This document shows positions 1 to 11,533 of a stretch of DNA of 64,000 nt, one piece after another. The notes beneath the pieces were generated by a model. It saw only the letters and a list, made by a program, of their open reading frames with translations, was not told the DNA's origin and did no database searches. The DNA is from Madurella fahalii (lineage: Eukaryota; Ascomycota; Sordariomycetes; Sordariales): contig CM056875.1 of NCBI GenBank assembly GCA_029876055.1, forward strand, positions 3,745,001-3,809,000. The letters are read 5' to 3'. Positions within the stretch are counted from its first letter, which is position 1. The number at the start of each line of letters is the position of its first letter. Made by a program: the position numbers and the translations under genes.

Positions 1-968
1 CGGACCAGAAAACAAGCAGAGGAAAGGAAGGATAGGCGACGAGAGATTAAATGAAGTGTGTATTGACAGGAGGGAGCCGGGCCCCGGCAAGATGCCGTCG
101 GGTGCCGGGCGTAGCAAGGACAAATCAAGGTCTAGAAGAAAACAGCATGTACCATCATAGGCGCTCGTGCCGATACATTGGCTTGCAAGCGGCTTACATA
201 GACAGACGATTAGGTGGAGAGGAAAGTCTTGAGACAAACCCGAAGCGATAACGGGTGAAGGAGAAGGACGAGAAGGAAGGTGATGGAGGCTACCAGACGT
301 TGGCAAGCGGGGGAGGAGTCCGAGAAACTTACACTGGGGAATAGCGCCATGTGCAATTGGAGACGATCGTAGTCGCCCTGAAGCAAAAGCTGCATGCGCG
401 GCCTGACGCCGAGCTACGGCTGCGACCGAAGTGTGCTCAGTTCCTCGCCCAGCAGTAGCCCTTGTGCGCCGGGAGCCTCGTGTTATGTCGGGGAAATCGG
501 CCATCCTGCGCATTTCTCTCCATTGAGAGCCTCAGACAGGAGCTGAGGTTGAGCCGTCGACACAATGGATGGATGTTACCGTACCGGACATGTACTCGGG
601 CATTGGATCTCTTGGCGGGACGGGCGACGGGACGGGACTCGTCGGTTCATCTCTCTGGGCTCACTCCAACAACGAACAGGGGGGGGGGGACCCTCCATGC
701 CTGCCCCCTCCTTCTTCTCCATGGTTCTGCCATGCCATACCGCCCTAAAGTCTCCATTGGGCGGGGTGGTCCACTTGGAGGCAGCAGCAACCACTTTCTT
801 GGCCCATGTGACCGCGTGTCGATTCGCGTATCGATCCGACGCGACGCCAATCCACAGCTCTTCCCCACTTGCCACATTCCCGGGACCAAAACCGCTCCAA
901 AGCGTCACTGACGGGGATAACGTCAGGACAGGTGATTTGCGCATGATCACATTCTACAACTTCTCATG
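1..968. other. Intergenic region left of mre11
   Basis: No supported gene. Several short open frames overlap here on both strands, but none has recognisable composition. On the minus strand a short open stretch, about 410 down to 333, ends at a good GTAAGT donor (bases 332-327). It could be an exon of a minus-strand gene leaving the left edge, but I could not connect it to other exons. A G run of 10 lies at about 680. Confidence 0.5.
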
Positions 969-3313
969 ATGCCGCAGGCTTCGGGTACGTAACCTGCCGT
1001 TCCAAGGAACCTGGTGTGTTGCGCTTGTGCTATTCCGGCCGTTCCTGACATGCCATTAGACGCGGATACGATCCGCATCTTGGTCTCGACCGACAACCAC
1101 GTTGGCTTCGAGGAGCGAGACCCCATCCGCAAGGATGACAGCTGGCGCACTTTTGACGAGATTATGCGGCTCGCCCGCACCCGGGACGTCGATATGGTCC
1201 TTCTCGGCGGTGACCTTTTCCACGAGAACAAGCCCTCGCGAAAGGCCATGTACCAGGTCATGCGGTCACTTCGAAAGAACTGCCTCGGCATGAAGCCCTG
1301 CGAACTCGAGTTTCTGAGCGACGCGGCTGAGGTCTTTGAAGGCTCCGTCACCCATGTCAACTACCAAGATCCAGATATCAACATCTCCATCCCTGTCTTC
1401 TCGATCCATGGAAACCACGACGACCCAAGCGGGGACGGCCACTACTGTTCGCTTGACCTGCTGCAGGTGGCCGGTCTTGTCAACTACTTTGGCCGCGTGC
1501 CTGAGGCGGACAATATTCACGTCAAGCCCATACTGCTGCAAAAGGGCAAGACGAAGTTAGCCCTCTACGGGCTGAGTAACGTGCGGGACGAGCGTATGTA
1601 CCGCACTTTCAGGGACAGTAAGGTTAGGTTTTACCGGCCGAATCAGCAAAAGGCCGACTTTTTCAACCTGTTGACGGTGCACCAAAACCACCACGCACAC
1701 ACCCCCACCAGCTATTTGCCAGAGAACATGCTGCCTGACTTCATGGACCTTGTCATCTGGGGCCATGAGCACGAGTGCCTCATCGATCCCCAGCGGAACC
1801 CGGAAACCGGTTTTCATGTGATGCAGCCAGGCTCATCAGTTGCGACCTCGCTCGTCCAAGGTGAGGCCGTTACCAAGCACGTCGCGATTCTTAGCATCAC
1901 TGGAAAGACTTTCGAGGTCGAAAAGATACCGCTGAAAACTGTTCGGCCCTTTGTCACCAAGGAGATTTTCCTAGCAACGGACGAGCGCTTCAAGGGCCTC
2001 GGGAGGAAGCAAGACAACCGTCAGGACATTACAAAACGGCTCATGTTGATCGTGGAGGAGATGATTAAGGAGGCAAATACCACCTGGCAGTCAATCCATG
2101 GCGGCGGCGAGGGTGACGAGGACGAGGACGAGGAGCAGCCGCTGCCTCTGATCCGACTTAAAGTCGAGTACACGGCGCCGGAGGGCGCAAATTACGAAGT
2201 CGAAAATCCCCAGCGTTTCTCTAACAGGTTTGCGGGCAAGGTGGCAAACCAGAACGACGTCGTTTACTTTTACCGGAAGAAGACTGGAACAACAAGTAAG
2301 CAGGCCCAGTTGCCTTGCGTCCGCGGGACATCCATGCATTCTGACGCTGTGTAGGAAAAGCAAAAGACATAAAAGGTCTCCCGGGAAGCGTGGCGGAGGC
2401 GCTCGAGTCGGTGGACACCATCAAGGTCGACACGTTGGTACAGGAGTTCTTTGCGCAGCAATCATTAAAAATCCTGCCACAAGCCCCTTTCGGAGACGCC
2501 GTCAACCAGTTCGTCAGCAAAGACGATAGGCACGCCGTCGAAATGTTCGTCCTCGACTCGCTGACTAGCCAGGTGAAGGGCTTGCTGCAGCTAGACGATG
2601 ACAAGATCACGGAGGGACTCGATGCCCACATTGACGATTTCCGCAAGGTCATGGAGAAGAAATTCGTGTCTGGCCAGCAGAAACAGGCACAGCGCAAGAG
2701 ACGATTCAAAGAGAAGCCTGAAGGCTGGGATTCTGACCTGGACGGCCACTGGACGGCGCAGCCCGGCGCAATCGAAGAGGTTCCCTCGTCCCCTGAACCT
2801 ACAGGCAGCGGCCACGGCCGCACAAGGCCTACTTCTGGAGTTACGTTCAGCGACAATGATGGCGATTTGTTTGGCGATGAGCCTTCACTAGTAAAAGCTC
2901 AAGCCCAGCCAAAGAAGGCGGCCGCGGCGGCCACAAGGGCCACGAAGAAAGCAGCTCCAACCAAGAAAGCAGCCGCTCCTGTAAAGAAGCCAGCCGCTCC
3001 TAAGAAGGGCCCAGCACGGGGTCGAAGAAAAGCGAACCCTTTCCAAGGCAGCGACAATGACGACGACGAGGAGGAGGAGGAGGAGGAGGAGGAGGACGTA
3101 ATCATGGAAGACGACGACGCGGAGCCACCACGGAAATCTACGCGGGAGACGCGGAGCCGCGGGGCTCCCAAGACTCGCCAGACGACGCTGAACTTCTCGC
3201 AGTCGCAGAGGGCCGCGAAGCCGTCGCAAAAGGCAATCGAGATCAGTGATGATGAGATCTCGGAAGATGATGCTTTCGAATCGATGCCCGCCACGAGAAG
3301 TAGACGGCGGTGA
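969..3313 (+). CDS. mre11: Mre11 double-strand-break repair nuclease (MRN/MRX complex)
   Basis: Mn-dependent 3'-5' exonuclease and ssDNA endonuclease that works with Rad50 and Nbs1/Xrs2 in break resection, telomere upkeep and meiosis in the nucleus. Proposed exons are 969-984, 1060-2295 and 2355-3313, giving 736 aa. The phosphoesterase motifs are in order: STDNHVG, GGDLFHENKPS, IHGNHDDPSG, VHQNHHAH and IWGHEHE. The last exon gives the DNA-binding/capping region (DTIKVDTLVQEFF, SFGDAV-like GDAVNQFV). After it comes a Lys/Ala- and Glu/Asp-rich tail with an acidic run encoded by GAG repeats near 3066-3093 and a QTTLNFSQ stretch. The start is inferred: an ATG at 969 opens a 16-base exon, and a GTACGT donor (985) pairs with a TTCCTGAC branch and a TTAG acceptor (1059), giving MPQASDADTIRIL. 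The ATG at 1050, in frame with the body, overlaps that branch site. A start there (734 aa) is the alternative. Confidence 0.95.
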
Positions 3314-3810
3314 GACGACTCAAGGGAGGAGACAACTCGGGAACTTAGGAACACAATGCTGTGATCTCGTCCAGTATACATTTGGAATCCTGATTCTCGG
3401 ACTTACACGGATCTTTGCTCTGCCCATCTAGCAGCATTGATTGGAGACCAATTCGCGCACATGCAGAAACCCAAAGGCGCTTCCCGCTTGAGTCTTGGGC
3501 GGGGAGTCGCTACTCTAGACCCTCACGTTAGGACCAGCTCTTTGGCTTGCTTCTGCGGCTATTAAGCGTCGGCACAGCCTTGGTGCGGATTCATGCGTCC
3601 TCAATTTCTCGTAGCCTAGGCAGCGAAGGTAACTTTCCATCAAAACTCTCAATCCAGAACTTTTTAAATATCAAAATAATCGGCTTGCCAATCAAACCAA
3701 TTCTCCGTTGATCACGTGATCACCTGTCCTAACCTGTTTCCGGAGGTTTCGACGAAACCACAGCGTCGCAGCATCGCCGTCTTGCTGCTGGATACAGACA
3801 GCTCCAAGAA
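3314..3810. other. Intergenic, mre11 to TAF10
   Basis: Holds the mre11 3' end and the TAF10 promoter. An AT-richer stretch (about 3655-3700) is followed by a palindromic GATCACGTGATC at 3710-3721, about 100 bases before the TAF10 ATG. It contains the CACGTG E-box core, so it could be a bHLH-type site. No gene seen. Confidence 0.5.
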
Positions 3811-4516
3811 ATGGCTACAAATAAAATGGCCGCCAACCCGCCCGCAGAGAATTCCGAGCATTTGACGCCTCCGGCCGCGGCCCCGAATGGCACGCAGGTA
3901 GCGAGCGAGGCGCCTGGCGCCACCGCGAACACTGCTGTGGCACCCGTTCCGGAACCCAGGTTACCGACCCGGAAGGATACTTCGCTCAAGGAATTCCTGA
4001 ACAAGATGGACGACTATGCGCCAATTGTACGGTCCATCCCCTAGGGGCACTAGTATTGGTTTTGAGATATCAAGCAGATGTGCTGACCGTTTGATGATGG
4101 GTATCTAGATCCCCGATGCCGTGACAAATTACTACATGACGCGCGCCGGGCTTCCGCCGCCGCCGCAGACCGACCAGCGGCTCGCCCGGCTCCTCGCGCT
4201 GGCCACGCAAAAGTTTGTCGCCGACATCGCCGCCGACGCATACCAGTACAGCCGCATCCGCGCGAGCAACACGAACGCCAACAACCCGATGGGCAGCCTC
4301 GGTGCCGCCGCCGGCTTCCCCATCCCCGGACAACCGACCAACCAGCCGGGCAACAAGGACCAAGGCCGCGGCGGGCCTCTCGGGATCCAGCGCCCGGGAT
4401 ACGGCGGTGGTGGCCAGGGAGGCAGCCAGAACCGCACAGTGCTGACCATGGAGGATCTGGGCATGGCAGTCGGCGAGTTCGGCGTCAACGTCAAGCGGAG
4501 CGAGTTCTACCGCTGA
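3811..4516 (+). CDS. taf10: TFIID/SAGA subunit TAF10
   Basis: Histone-fold subunit shared by TFIID and SAGA in RNA polymerase II initiation. Two exons, 3811-4026 and 4109-4516, are joined at a phase-0 intron with a GTACGG donor, CTGAC branch (4083) and CTAG acceptor; the product is 207 aa. The Ala/Pro-rich N-terminus is followed by the conserved KEFLNKMDDYAPI / IPDAVTNYYMTRAG helix region and the QKFVADIAADAYQYSRIR helix. A Gly/Pro/Asn/Gln-rich insertion of about 60 residues then precedes the terminal LTMEDLGMAVGEFGVNVKRSEFYR-like helix. Splitting of the histone fold by such an insertion is common in fungal TAF10. It lies downstream of mre11 on the same strand. The family call rests on this motif series. 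A second in-frame ATG lies five codons in. Confidence 0.88.
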
Positions 4517-5113
4517 GCTGGGCGCAATGCGCAGTCGCAGCCTCTCTCTTTTCACGATGACATCCACGAAACGATATAGTCGGCACAAGTTCTCTTCAGG
4601 GCAATGATGAGAACGCGCTATCGCCTTGGGAACGGGCGGTGATGGATGACCGGTTTGGGGCAATGGGGGGAATGCCCATCTACCGGTGCTGATACAGCGT
4701 TGACGTCGCTCGCGATGATGCTTCATGGCTGGGGATCTTGCTACATATCTCGGGTATGGCGTTAAAAGGGGGGGGGGGGGATGGGGGGCATTGGCGTTTG
4801 GTTTCCGGAGAAGCACACAAATCCGACGTGGTAGTTGTACGTAAATAAGCCGTTGTTCATCGGCCAGAATGTTGATCTTTCGTATTCTTGGGCTACGAAA
4901 CGCTCTTGCTGTTCCATAGCCAATGCGGTGCCTGCGGCAGAGTTCTTCTCGGCCAACCCTCCCTCGGCAGCAGCCAGGGCCAGTATCAAAGGCATCCTTC
5001 CCTTACAGCATGTTACTGGTACATATGGTGTTACATGTAAAACACAAATGCTTCCTCGCCAGGGGCCCCTGGAATCCGGGTATCTCAAAAGTCAACTCGG
5101 CGACGTGCCTCTC
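4517..5113. other. Intergenic, TAF10 to rsm19 (convergent 3' ends)
   Basis: Two 3' ends face each other here. A G run lies at 4768-4778. No open frame resembles a gene. Confidence 0.5.
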
Positions 5114-5697
5114 TTATTTCTTATTCCATATGAACGGTTTCCGTGTCCTGCAGCAGTCGGAAAAGTCAGCCTGGTGTGTATGTGCCTCCAGGTGGCCGGC
5201 TGAAGAGCTCAGTATGACATACGGAGAGAACTCGCCCAGTTTATGGCCCACCATCTCCTCGGTAATCGTCACGTCATGGTAGACCTTTCCGTTGTGCACC
5301 TGAAACTTGAGTCCAACAAAGTTGGGCAAGATTGTAGCTGATCGCGCCTGCGTCCGGATTGGCGCAATCTTCTTTCCTGGCTCGGGCCGCACGATGGGCA
5401 GTCTAGACAGGGGACAACGTGTCAGAGCGGTTCCGACGACGACGCATTGAAGCAAGAGGGCGGGTAGGAGAGGTTCGCAGCAGATGGCGGAGACGGGTCG
5501 GGTGCGATTCTTACGGAACAATGTGCGGCCCTGGTTCAAACGAGTGTCAGTAACGAATTACAAGGAGCGAGTCGATCTCAGAGTTGTGAGCGCCGCCTCC
5601 TGGGCAGATTGTTTTTTGGCACTGCGGCGGAAAAGAAGAACCAGGATACATTACCTTTCCAAACCGATCGCTTAAGCAGACACCGCGTCGGCTGCAT
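5114..5697 (-). CDS. rsm19: Mitochondrial small-subunit ribosomal protein S19
   Basis: Nuclear-encoded S19/uS19-type protein of the mitochondrial small ribosomal subunit. Four exons on the minus strand: 5697-5655, 5530-5515, 5402-5223 and 5147-5114, giving only 90 aa. Spliced sequence runs MQPTRCLLKRSVWKG, then PHIVPLPIVRPEPG, then the diagnostic TQARSATILPNFVGLKF, HNGKVYHDVTITEEMVG and HKLGEFSPTRKPFIW, ending in KK. Exon 2 is a 16-base micro-exon between a CCAG acceptor and a GTAAGA donor. It is required to restore the GP-I-VPLPI segment. The last intron starts GTATGT and has a CTGAC branch. Without splicing, a longer open frame hides the true protein. The short N-terminus preceding the S19 core is probably the import signal. 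The family call is firm; exon 2 is inferred from conservation and splice sites. Confidence 0.87.
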
Positions 5698-8114
5698 GGT
5701 TGGCAGACAGCGGGACAGTCGAGTATAAGCTGAAGAGACAGGGACGCAGCGTCTCGCTCGCAGGTCCAAGTAACTTGGCAGGCCGCCCGAGGTGATTGCT
5801 TTCGCGAAAATCGCCGAGCCCGCGACCCAAAAAAAAAAAGTGGAGCTGGATGATCACGTGCAAGTCACGCTCCCGTGCAATGGCAGCCGCCAAAGTACAG
5901 ATCCAGAAGTAAACTAAACAACATCTGACATGACAGTGGTGCATGCCGCGTATCGCTGATAAGAAGTCTGTCAAGTGAAAAGGATCATCCCAACACTATT
6001 CCTGTCGTTTGGTTTTCCAAGGGGAATTTAATTATGGCGCTCTTTCGAGAAAAATCTAGCTGTGCTGCAGAATCTCATCCTCTCCCGCAATCCGTTCCCA
6101 GCTTCTGAGATATGTCCCTTTCTATACATACCGAACCTATGCGGTGCTCTACTATGAGACTAACTCCTGGCCTGGCAGACGCCCCATTCGATTCATTCAT
6201 TGGTCTAAGTTCGTTCCCGTCTAACATACTCATTCGTTATGGCTTCTTGAGTAGATCGAGAGACAACGCCGCGTGCTAATCAAATTATCAATCGTAGTTC
6301 TGGAACTGGCCGCTCCGGAAAAAACCTGTGATAAACCATACCTAGGAGAGTCAGAGAGCCCAGAAGCTTCCATCCAAATCCCGACCTTTCCCTAGCCATC
6401 GGCCATCCGGCCATCCATGCCGTATGTGGACCGTTCTCCCGAATCCGCCCCAGACCGGAGTCTCGCTAGTCTGTCGCTCTCGAGAACGCAACCCTGCCAG
6501 AGCATATCCTTCCTTGTTCTTGCTGAAGAGGGCCATGCGCCCGCTGCAGCACTGCTTCTGCAATTGGGCCTGCAGACTCTTCGCACAGATGTCATGCCCC
6601 TCGAATCCCTCCTCGCATGTTGCAGACAAGCCTGTTCTTTTCTCCCCTGAGGGAATGAGTTTTCAATGCCCCGTTGACATAGGCACTGGCCCATGAGTCA
6701 TTCTGCAAGTGCGTCTGACGCACAATTTATGATGCTTACAGAGATGTCACTTGCTCCTTGTCGGCCTGGCTTGTTATCCGTCTAGGCCAGGTAAATCATG
6801 CGAGCTGATCAGGACGGCGAACATCGAACGGCTGGTCGCCCGCTAGGAATGGACGGATGCCACATCTGTAAAGCAACCTCACAGGCTGACGTATCGAGGC
6901 TTGCCTGTACTTGCATTGCCTAGAACAATAATCGTCCTGTTTCCTTCCCATCAAATACATTGCTTTTCCCGGCCCGCTTCAAGTTGTGTCTAGCTAAAGT
7001 ACTGAGAGACACTCGGTAAGTTTAGTACCTTTCGGCTTCCGAATTATGCGCCAAGCATCGATATAGCGTAGGTGGCTGACTACCTGAGATCATACTATCT
7101 TGCCCTGCGCTCGCAAGCTTGCACCCTGTGAGGCTTTAGTTCTGAAAGTGCTTTTGGTAGCATATAGGTATGTCGATCGCGCCCCAACCTAGTTGTAAGC
7201 GGCAGTCAGCTTTTCGCCATCAGCAATTTCTAAATTGGCCACCAAATCTTGTTGGTTCAGATAACTGGACGAATGAAGTGGGAGAATGAACCACGGCTGC
7301 CACTGGTCGCAGCATCAAAGTTTTGGCAAAGGGGGTTAACGTTGTCGTCATCGGTCATCATCCCTTACCCATCGATCGCCCCTCTCGAGCTACTACGATT
7401 GTCTCCTAACCTGCTTGTTCCTACACGAGCAGGGATCAATCAACTTGCACAACTGGCCTGGGGTCTCATGGTGAGTCGGGCAGGACGGAAGAATCCGTCC
7501 ACGAAGCTACTCGGTCCAGACCACCCAATCGGCGAGCTGGATAAGGGTACTTGCAAATCTCGACCTTGACAAAGTTGGACCTGCCGTTCCTCCTGCGGCA
7601 GGATCGGCCACACAAGGCCGATACTTGCCAGGCACCTTTGATCACCCGTTACTACCGACTGGTCTCATCGACACGCTGACGCCAGCACCCTCCCAGTGGC
7701 GGGGCAACGCACGTACATGTCATGTGTACGCTCATGCGCAGAATTGGCAGGATCGTCATGCATGTATAGGCCTGAGGGCGGACGGTTTCAAGGTATGTGT
7801 TGACCAGCCGCCCGCCGGCCAGGGATTACTGCTTTTCACTCGAGTAGAATCCTAAGCTTTCCTCGTAGAGACCTACCACCTTACTACCACCTTGCTACCG
7901 CCGGATGTCTCGCAGACGCCCCCCATCCTCCCCCCTCTCCCCCCACCAACAACCCGAGTCTGTTGGGCCTGGTGAGCCTAGACCGTGGCTTTGGGACATT
8001 CCCTCGCCACGTATAAAACCAACCAAGTCATCTCAAAGCAGTAATGGCAACCCCCAATTAACCACCTAGATAGTTGAGTCAAGCCGGTCTCCTCCAAAGT
8101 ATAACCCTATCATC
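5698..8114. other. 2.4-kb intergenic region before the Zn2Cys6 gene
   Basis: No supportable coding region. It should hold the rsm19 promoter on the left and the promoter of the transcription factor at 8115 on the right. An A run sits at about 5828-5838. A GTATAAAA TATA-like box is at 8011-8018, about 100 bases before the ATG at 8115. Confidence 0.45.
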
Positions 8115-11100
8115 ATGCCGAGGCAGCATTTGACTCCCAACGCATGTCTCGTATGTCGGAAGAAGAGAACTAAGGTACTAACCAATATAGTTCGACCGCC
8201 ATTCATTTGTTACCCCAAACCTCTGTCTTCCTATTATTCGCGGTTTCATGGCCGCAATCTCAAATCTTTCCCACAGATCCTAGTGTACAGTGAGCGTTCT
8301 CAGACCGTCGGCTGACGCAGCTCTATAGTGTGATGGCCAATTGCCGTGTCGCAGGTGCAGGTCCCGTGGAGAGGAATGTTCGTACGAAGACAAGAAATGG
8401 AGGACTAAAGATCACCTAAGGTCCGAGATCGAGAGGCTGCGGGCAGAGCAGAAGCAGGGCCATGCACTCCTTCGAGCACTCACCAACAACGACCCGGCGC
8501 GATGGGAGATAGTACTGCGACGCCTGCGAGCCGGTGAGCCCCCGGATGCCATTGCGGAGTGGATCCATTCCTCGACTGGTCTATCGGGACCACCGTGCCG
8601 CTCCTCTTCACAGGCCCATCCAGAACCCCCTTATCCCGGCAGTCTTCCGCAGCATGTACTATCTTCTTTCCGGACAGCGACGGCCTTAGGAGGCGAATCC
8701 GCATTCCATAAAAGGTTCCAGGTCTCCGCATCCGGTAGTGTTGGAGGCGCAAGTCACGACCCGCGTGCTGGGGTTGCCTTCACTCCCCAGAGCACCGACC
8801 GCAGCCACTCCAAACCGTCCTTCGACAGCGCATCCCGAGGTAGTTTCTCGGCCGATGGTTCGCCAATGAGACGCTTATCTATCCGGGATTACCGTCCTCC
8901 TCAGTCGCCCTTAGCATTCTTGTTGGCTCCTTCAGGGCTGCCCGCCACGCTGCTGGACACACAGAGACGTCCACAATTGCCACCTCTAGAAGTTCCCGGC
9001 GGGCCAATTTTTCGAATCTGGACCAAGGTCACATCTGACACACGGCTTGTCCAGCGGCTGCTTGGCGGATTCTTCGCCAGCTCACTTCACCACCTTTCAC
9101 TTGTTTCGCAGCCGCAGTTCATGCGAGACTTTCGAGAGGGGACCTCACGATACTGCTCTGAGGCGCTAGTGAATGCAATACTGGGAACGGCCTGCAGACT
9201 CCTCAACCCCACATCGCAGCTTATCTCCAAGGTCAGTTTCGGAGACGCATTTATAGGAGAGGCAAAGGGGCTGTTGGCAGCCGAGGAAGATCATGTCAGC
9301 CTTCCCAGTATACAGGCGCTGGGAGTGCTGGCGTTGGCCGAGATGTGTCAAGGAAACGAGGATGAGGCTGGCGACCTCGCCCGCGAGTCGGTCAGGGCTT
9401 GCATCCGTTTCGTCCTGCAAACGCAGCATCGGCATCACGACGACGACGACGATTTTAGGGTGGTGCGGGCGTTGGTGTACTGTGGCGGTTTCTCATTGAT
9501 CCGGTGAGCCTGGCTCTCCTTGCTCCTAGGAGTCGTTCTCCTCTTCAATAAGTAGCTCTGACTAAACCTATCTACAGAGCTCTTAGGTTATTGACGGGTG
9601 ATCTTGAACCCAAAACGGGGCCCTTGTTCATGAGACTTCATCCCGATCCTAGAGACCATGGGGAAGATTCCCCTGAAGCGCGGGTCGAAAGAGGTTCGTC
9701 TGTCTGCCTTTCCCGAAGACTCCAGCGGCCATCCTCCTAGTTTGCGCCCAATGCCAGTCAGCCGAGAAGCTAAGTAACTGGAAAGGCATCTCCCTGCAGA
9801 TGCAGTTCTTTTCTGAGCTGCAGCACTGTCCGCCGCTCGCTCGGTTCGTCTTCGAAATCACAGAGGCCGCTCATACTTTCTCGTCGTACAACTACTCCAA
9901 AGCCATGACGGCTGGGGATCTCGATGGAGCATTCAACAGATGCATTAGCTACCATAGCCGGTTGTTCGAGTCGGCCGCCCTCGACACCGATGACGGCCCT
10001 GATATCCTCTTTGCCAAGTACAGCCTCCCTTTTCTCAGTCGACTCCCTTCTTCCATGCCATCTAGCCAGATTGAAACGATACTAACTATGGCCTGATTTC
10101 CCTTGTTAAGAATCTGGTATCAGTTTTGCCTGCTCAGCTTGCTTCAACCGTTCGTCACAGGCTCAGCAAGCCTTGTGGATGGCCTACCGCCAAGTTTGAC
10201 GGGCGATGCAACGCCTGAGTCTATGTGCCAGCAGGCTTCCGAGGCTATCATCTCCTTGACCAGCACTTACCAAGCCCGCTACTTGCTAACACCCCTGCCG
10301 CCATTACTCCCTTACATGGTATTTGCCGCTGTGCTATATCAGCTGTCCCTGGCTCTCGACCGGCTATATCCGAGCCAGCAAGATCCGGGCTTAGTGGAAT
10401 CCCCCCCGGTCCTCTCGCCGACAACAGCATGCGGCTCCCCATCTATTGCTGGCATTTCCGGATCCGTATATCCCCGTAGCGAAAGGGGTGCTACGACTTT
10501 CGGGCCGGAACCAATGTCGCCTGTTTCTGGCGTGGTGCCGCAGGGGTCTTCGCAGCGAAGGGCTGCCGTATTCTCGGCTGCCCCCGGGGGGTTTTCGAGC
10601 GGCGGTCTGTTTCGAAAGCCGAGCGTATGCAGCTTCACGTCCAGCACAACTACAGATAGGGATGGGACGCCCCCTCCAGAGGCCGGATCAGACACGCTGC
10701 CAACTTTCACCTCGAGGCCTGCTGACCTTGTGACAATCGGCTCGCTACAGTTGACGTCTATGGCTGCCCAGCACACTGGAGCTGCCAAGGCTACACAGTT
10801 GCTGCGGGGCCTCGAAGACATGTGCGAGCCGACAGAATCCCATCATAACCAAGCCCGACCCTCCTCCTCGTTGGCTGAGCCGTTACACCCAGTGCCGGTT
10901 GCTGGGGATTTGGATCCTACGATCCAGGTTACGGAAATCGAATTCCAGGCGATTCATGACCGGGATACGGGATCCGAAGTATCCTCATGTACGGCTCTTA
11001 GTCCAGTTCCCATGCACCAATTCGGCTACCGCCCTCCTCCCGCCCAACTCACCGGTCACCCGCATCCAGCGCTCGACTTCTCAGAGGTCCGACAACCGCC

Positions 11101-11119
11101 CACGTTATTTGCTGGTTGA
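8115..11119 (+). CDS. Zn2Cys6 fungal-type transcription factor
   Basis: Nuclear DNA-binding regulator of the Gal4 class; targets unknown. Five exons: 8115-8174, 8329-9503, 9578-9693, 9741-10017 and 10111-11119, giving 878 aa. The first intron splits the zinc cluster exactly before its third cysteine. After splicing, Cys11, 14, 21, 27, 30 and 37 form [28 protein letters not shown] basic/coiled linker (about 45-70) follows, then a Ser/Pro-rich stretch. The middle region (about 280-600) has the usual features of the fungal-specific TF domain, including [11 protein letters not shown] and [14 protein letters not shown]. The intron at 10018-10110 (GTACAG donor, ACTAAC branch) removes an in-frame TGA. 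The 9694-9740 intron is short (47 bp), so its borders are the least certain. The C-terminus is Ser/Pro-rich. It neighbours the PDI-like/P4H pair and could regulate it; this is inference. Confidence 0.85.
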
Positions 11120-11533
11120 ATAAGGAAGAAGAGTTAGTTATCAGGACTATCAGCAAACACCGGTGCAATCACGAGGTCTCGGGAGCGCAGAGGGCCAGTC
11201 AAAGCTCATTCCACTCTACCCTAAGATTAAAGTACCTTAGTACCTTGCCAACAGCTAGGCGCTTGCGTCTTCACTCACGGTGCATCAACCGCGAGATTGG
11301 GAAACTGTCCTCGGCACAGCCCAGACCACTTACATTCTTACGGCGAGACCGATACGCCCATTCATCTGGTTTTAGTTCCAGTGCTGCGGTGAGTACTGAG
11401 TTGTTAGGAGAAGGTCGTCCCGCTCACCGAATCCCGTTGTCTGATAAAGTGGAAGGTTACTCATGTCGTCGGTGTTACAGTGGTCAGGACGCACGAGTTG
11501 GTTGGAATTAGCAAATCTAGTTTCTTGCTACTA
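11120..11533. other. Intergenic, convergent 3' ends
   Basis: Lies between the 3' ends of the transcription factor and the PDI-like gene. No gene seen. Confidence 0.45.

Noticed and set aside
462..969. Overlapping open frames of 120-150 codons on both strands left of mre11
   Set aside because: Mutually overlapping, low-complexity, no conserved pattern.
9694..9725. 32-base alternative intron in the transcription factor gene
   Set aside because: Keeps frame but is shorter than credible fungal introns; the 47-base version to the TAG at 9740 is preferred.
10094..10096. Nonsense mutation making the Zn2Cys6 gene a pseudogene
   Set aside because: The stop lies inside an intron with a good donor, branch and acceptor; splicing restores the domain.
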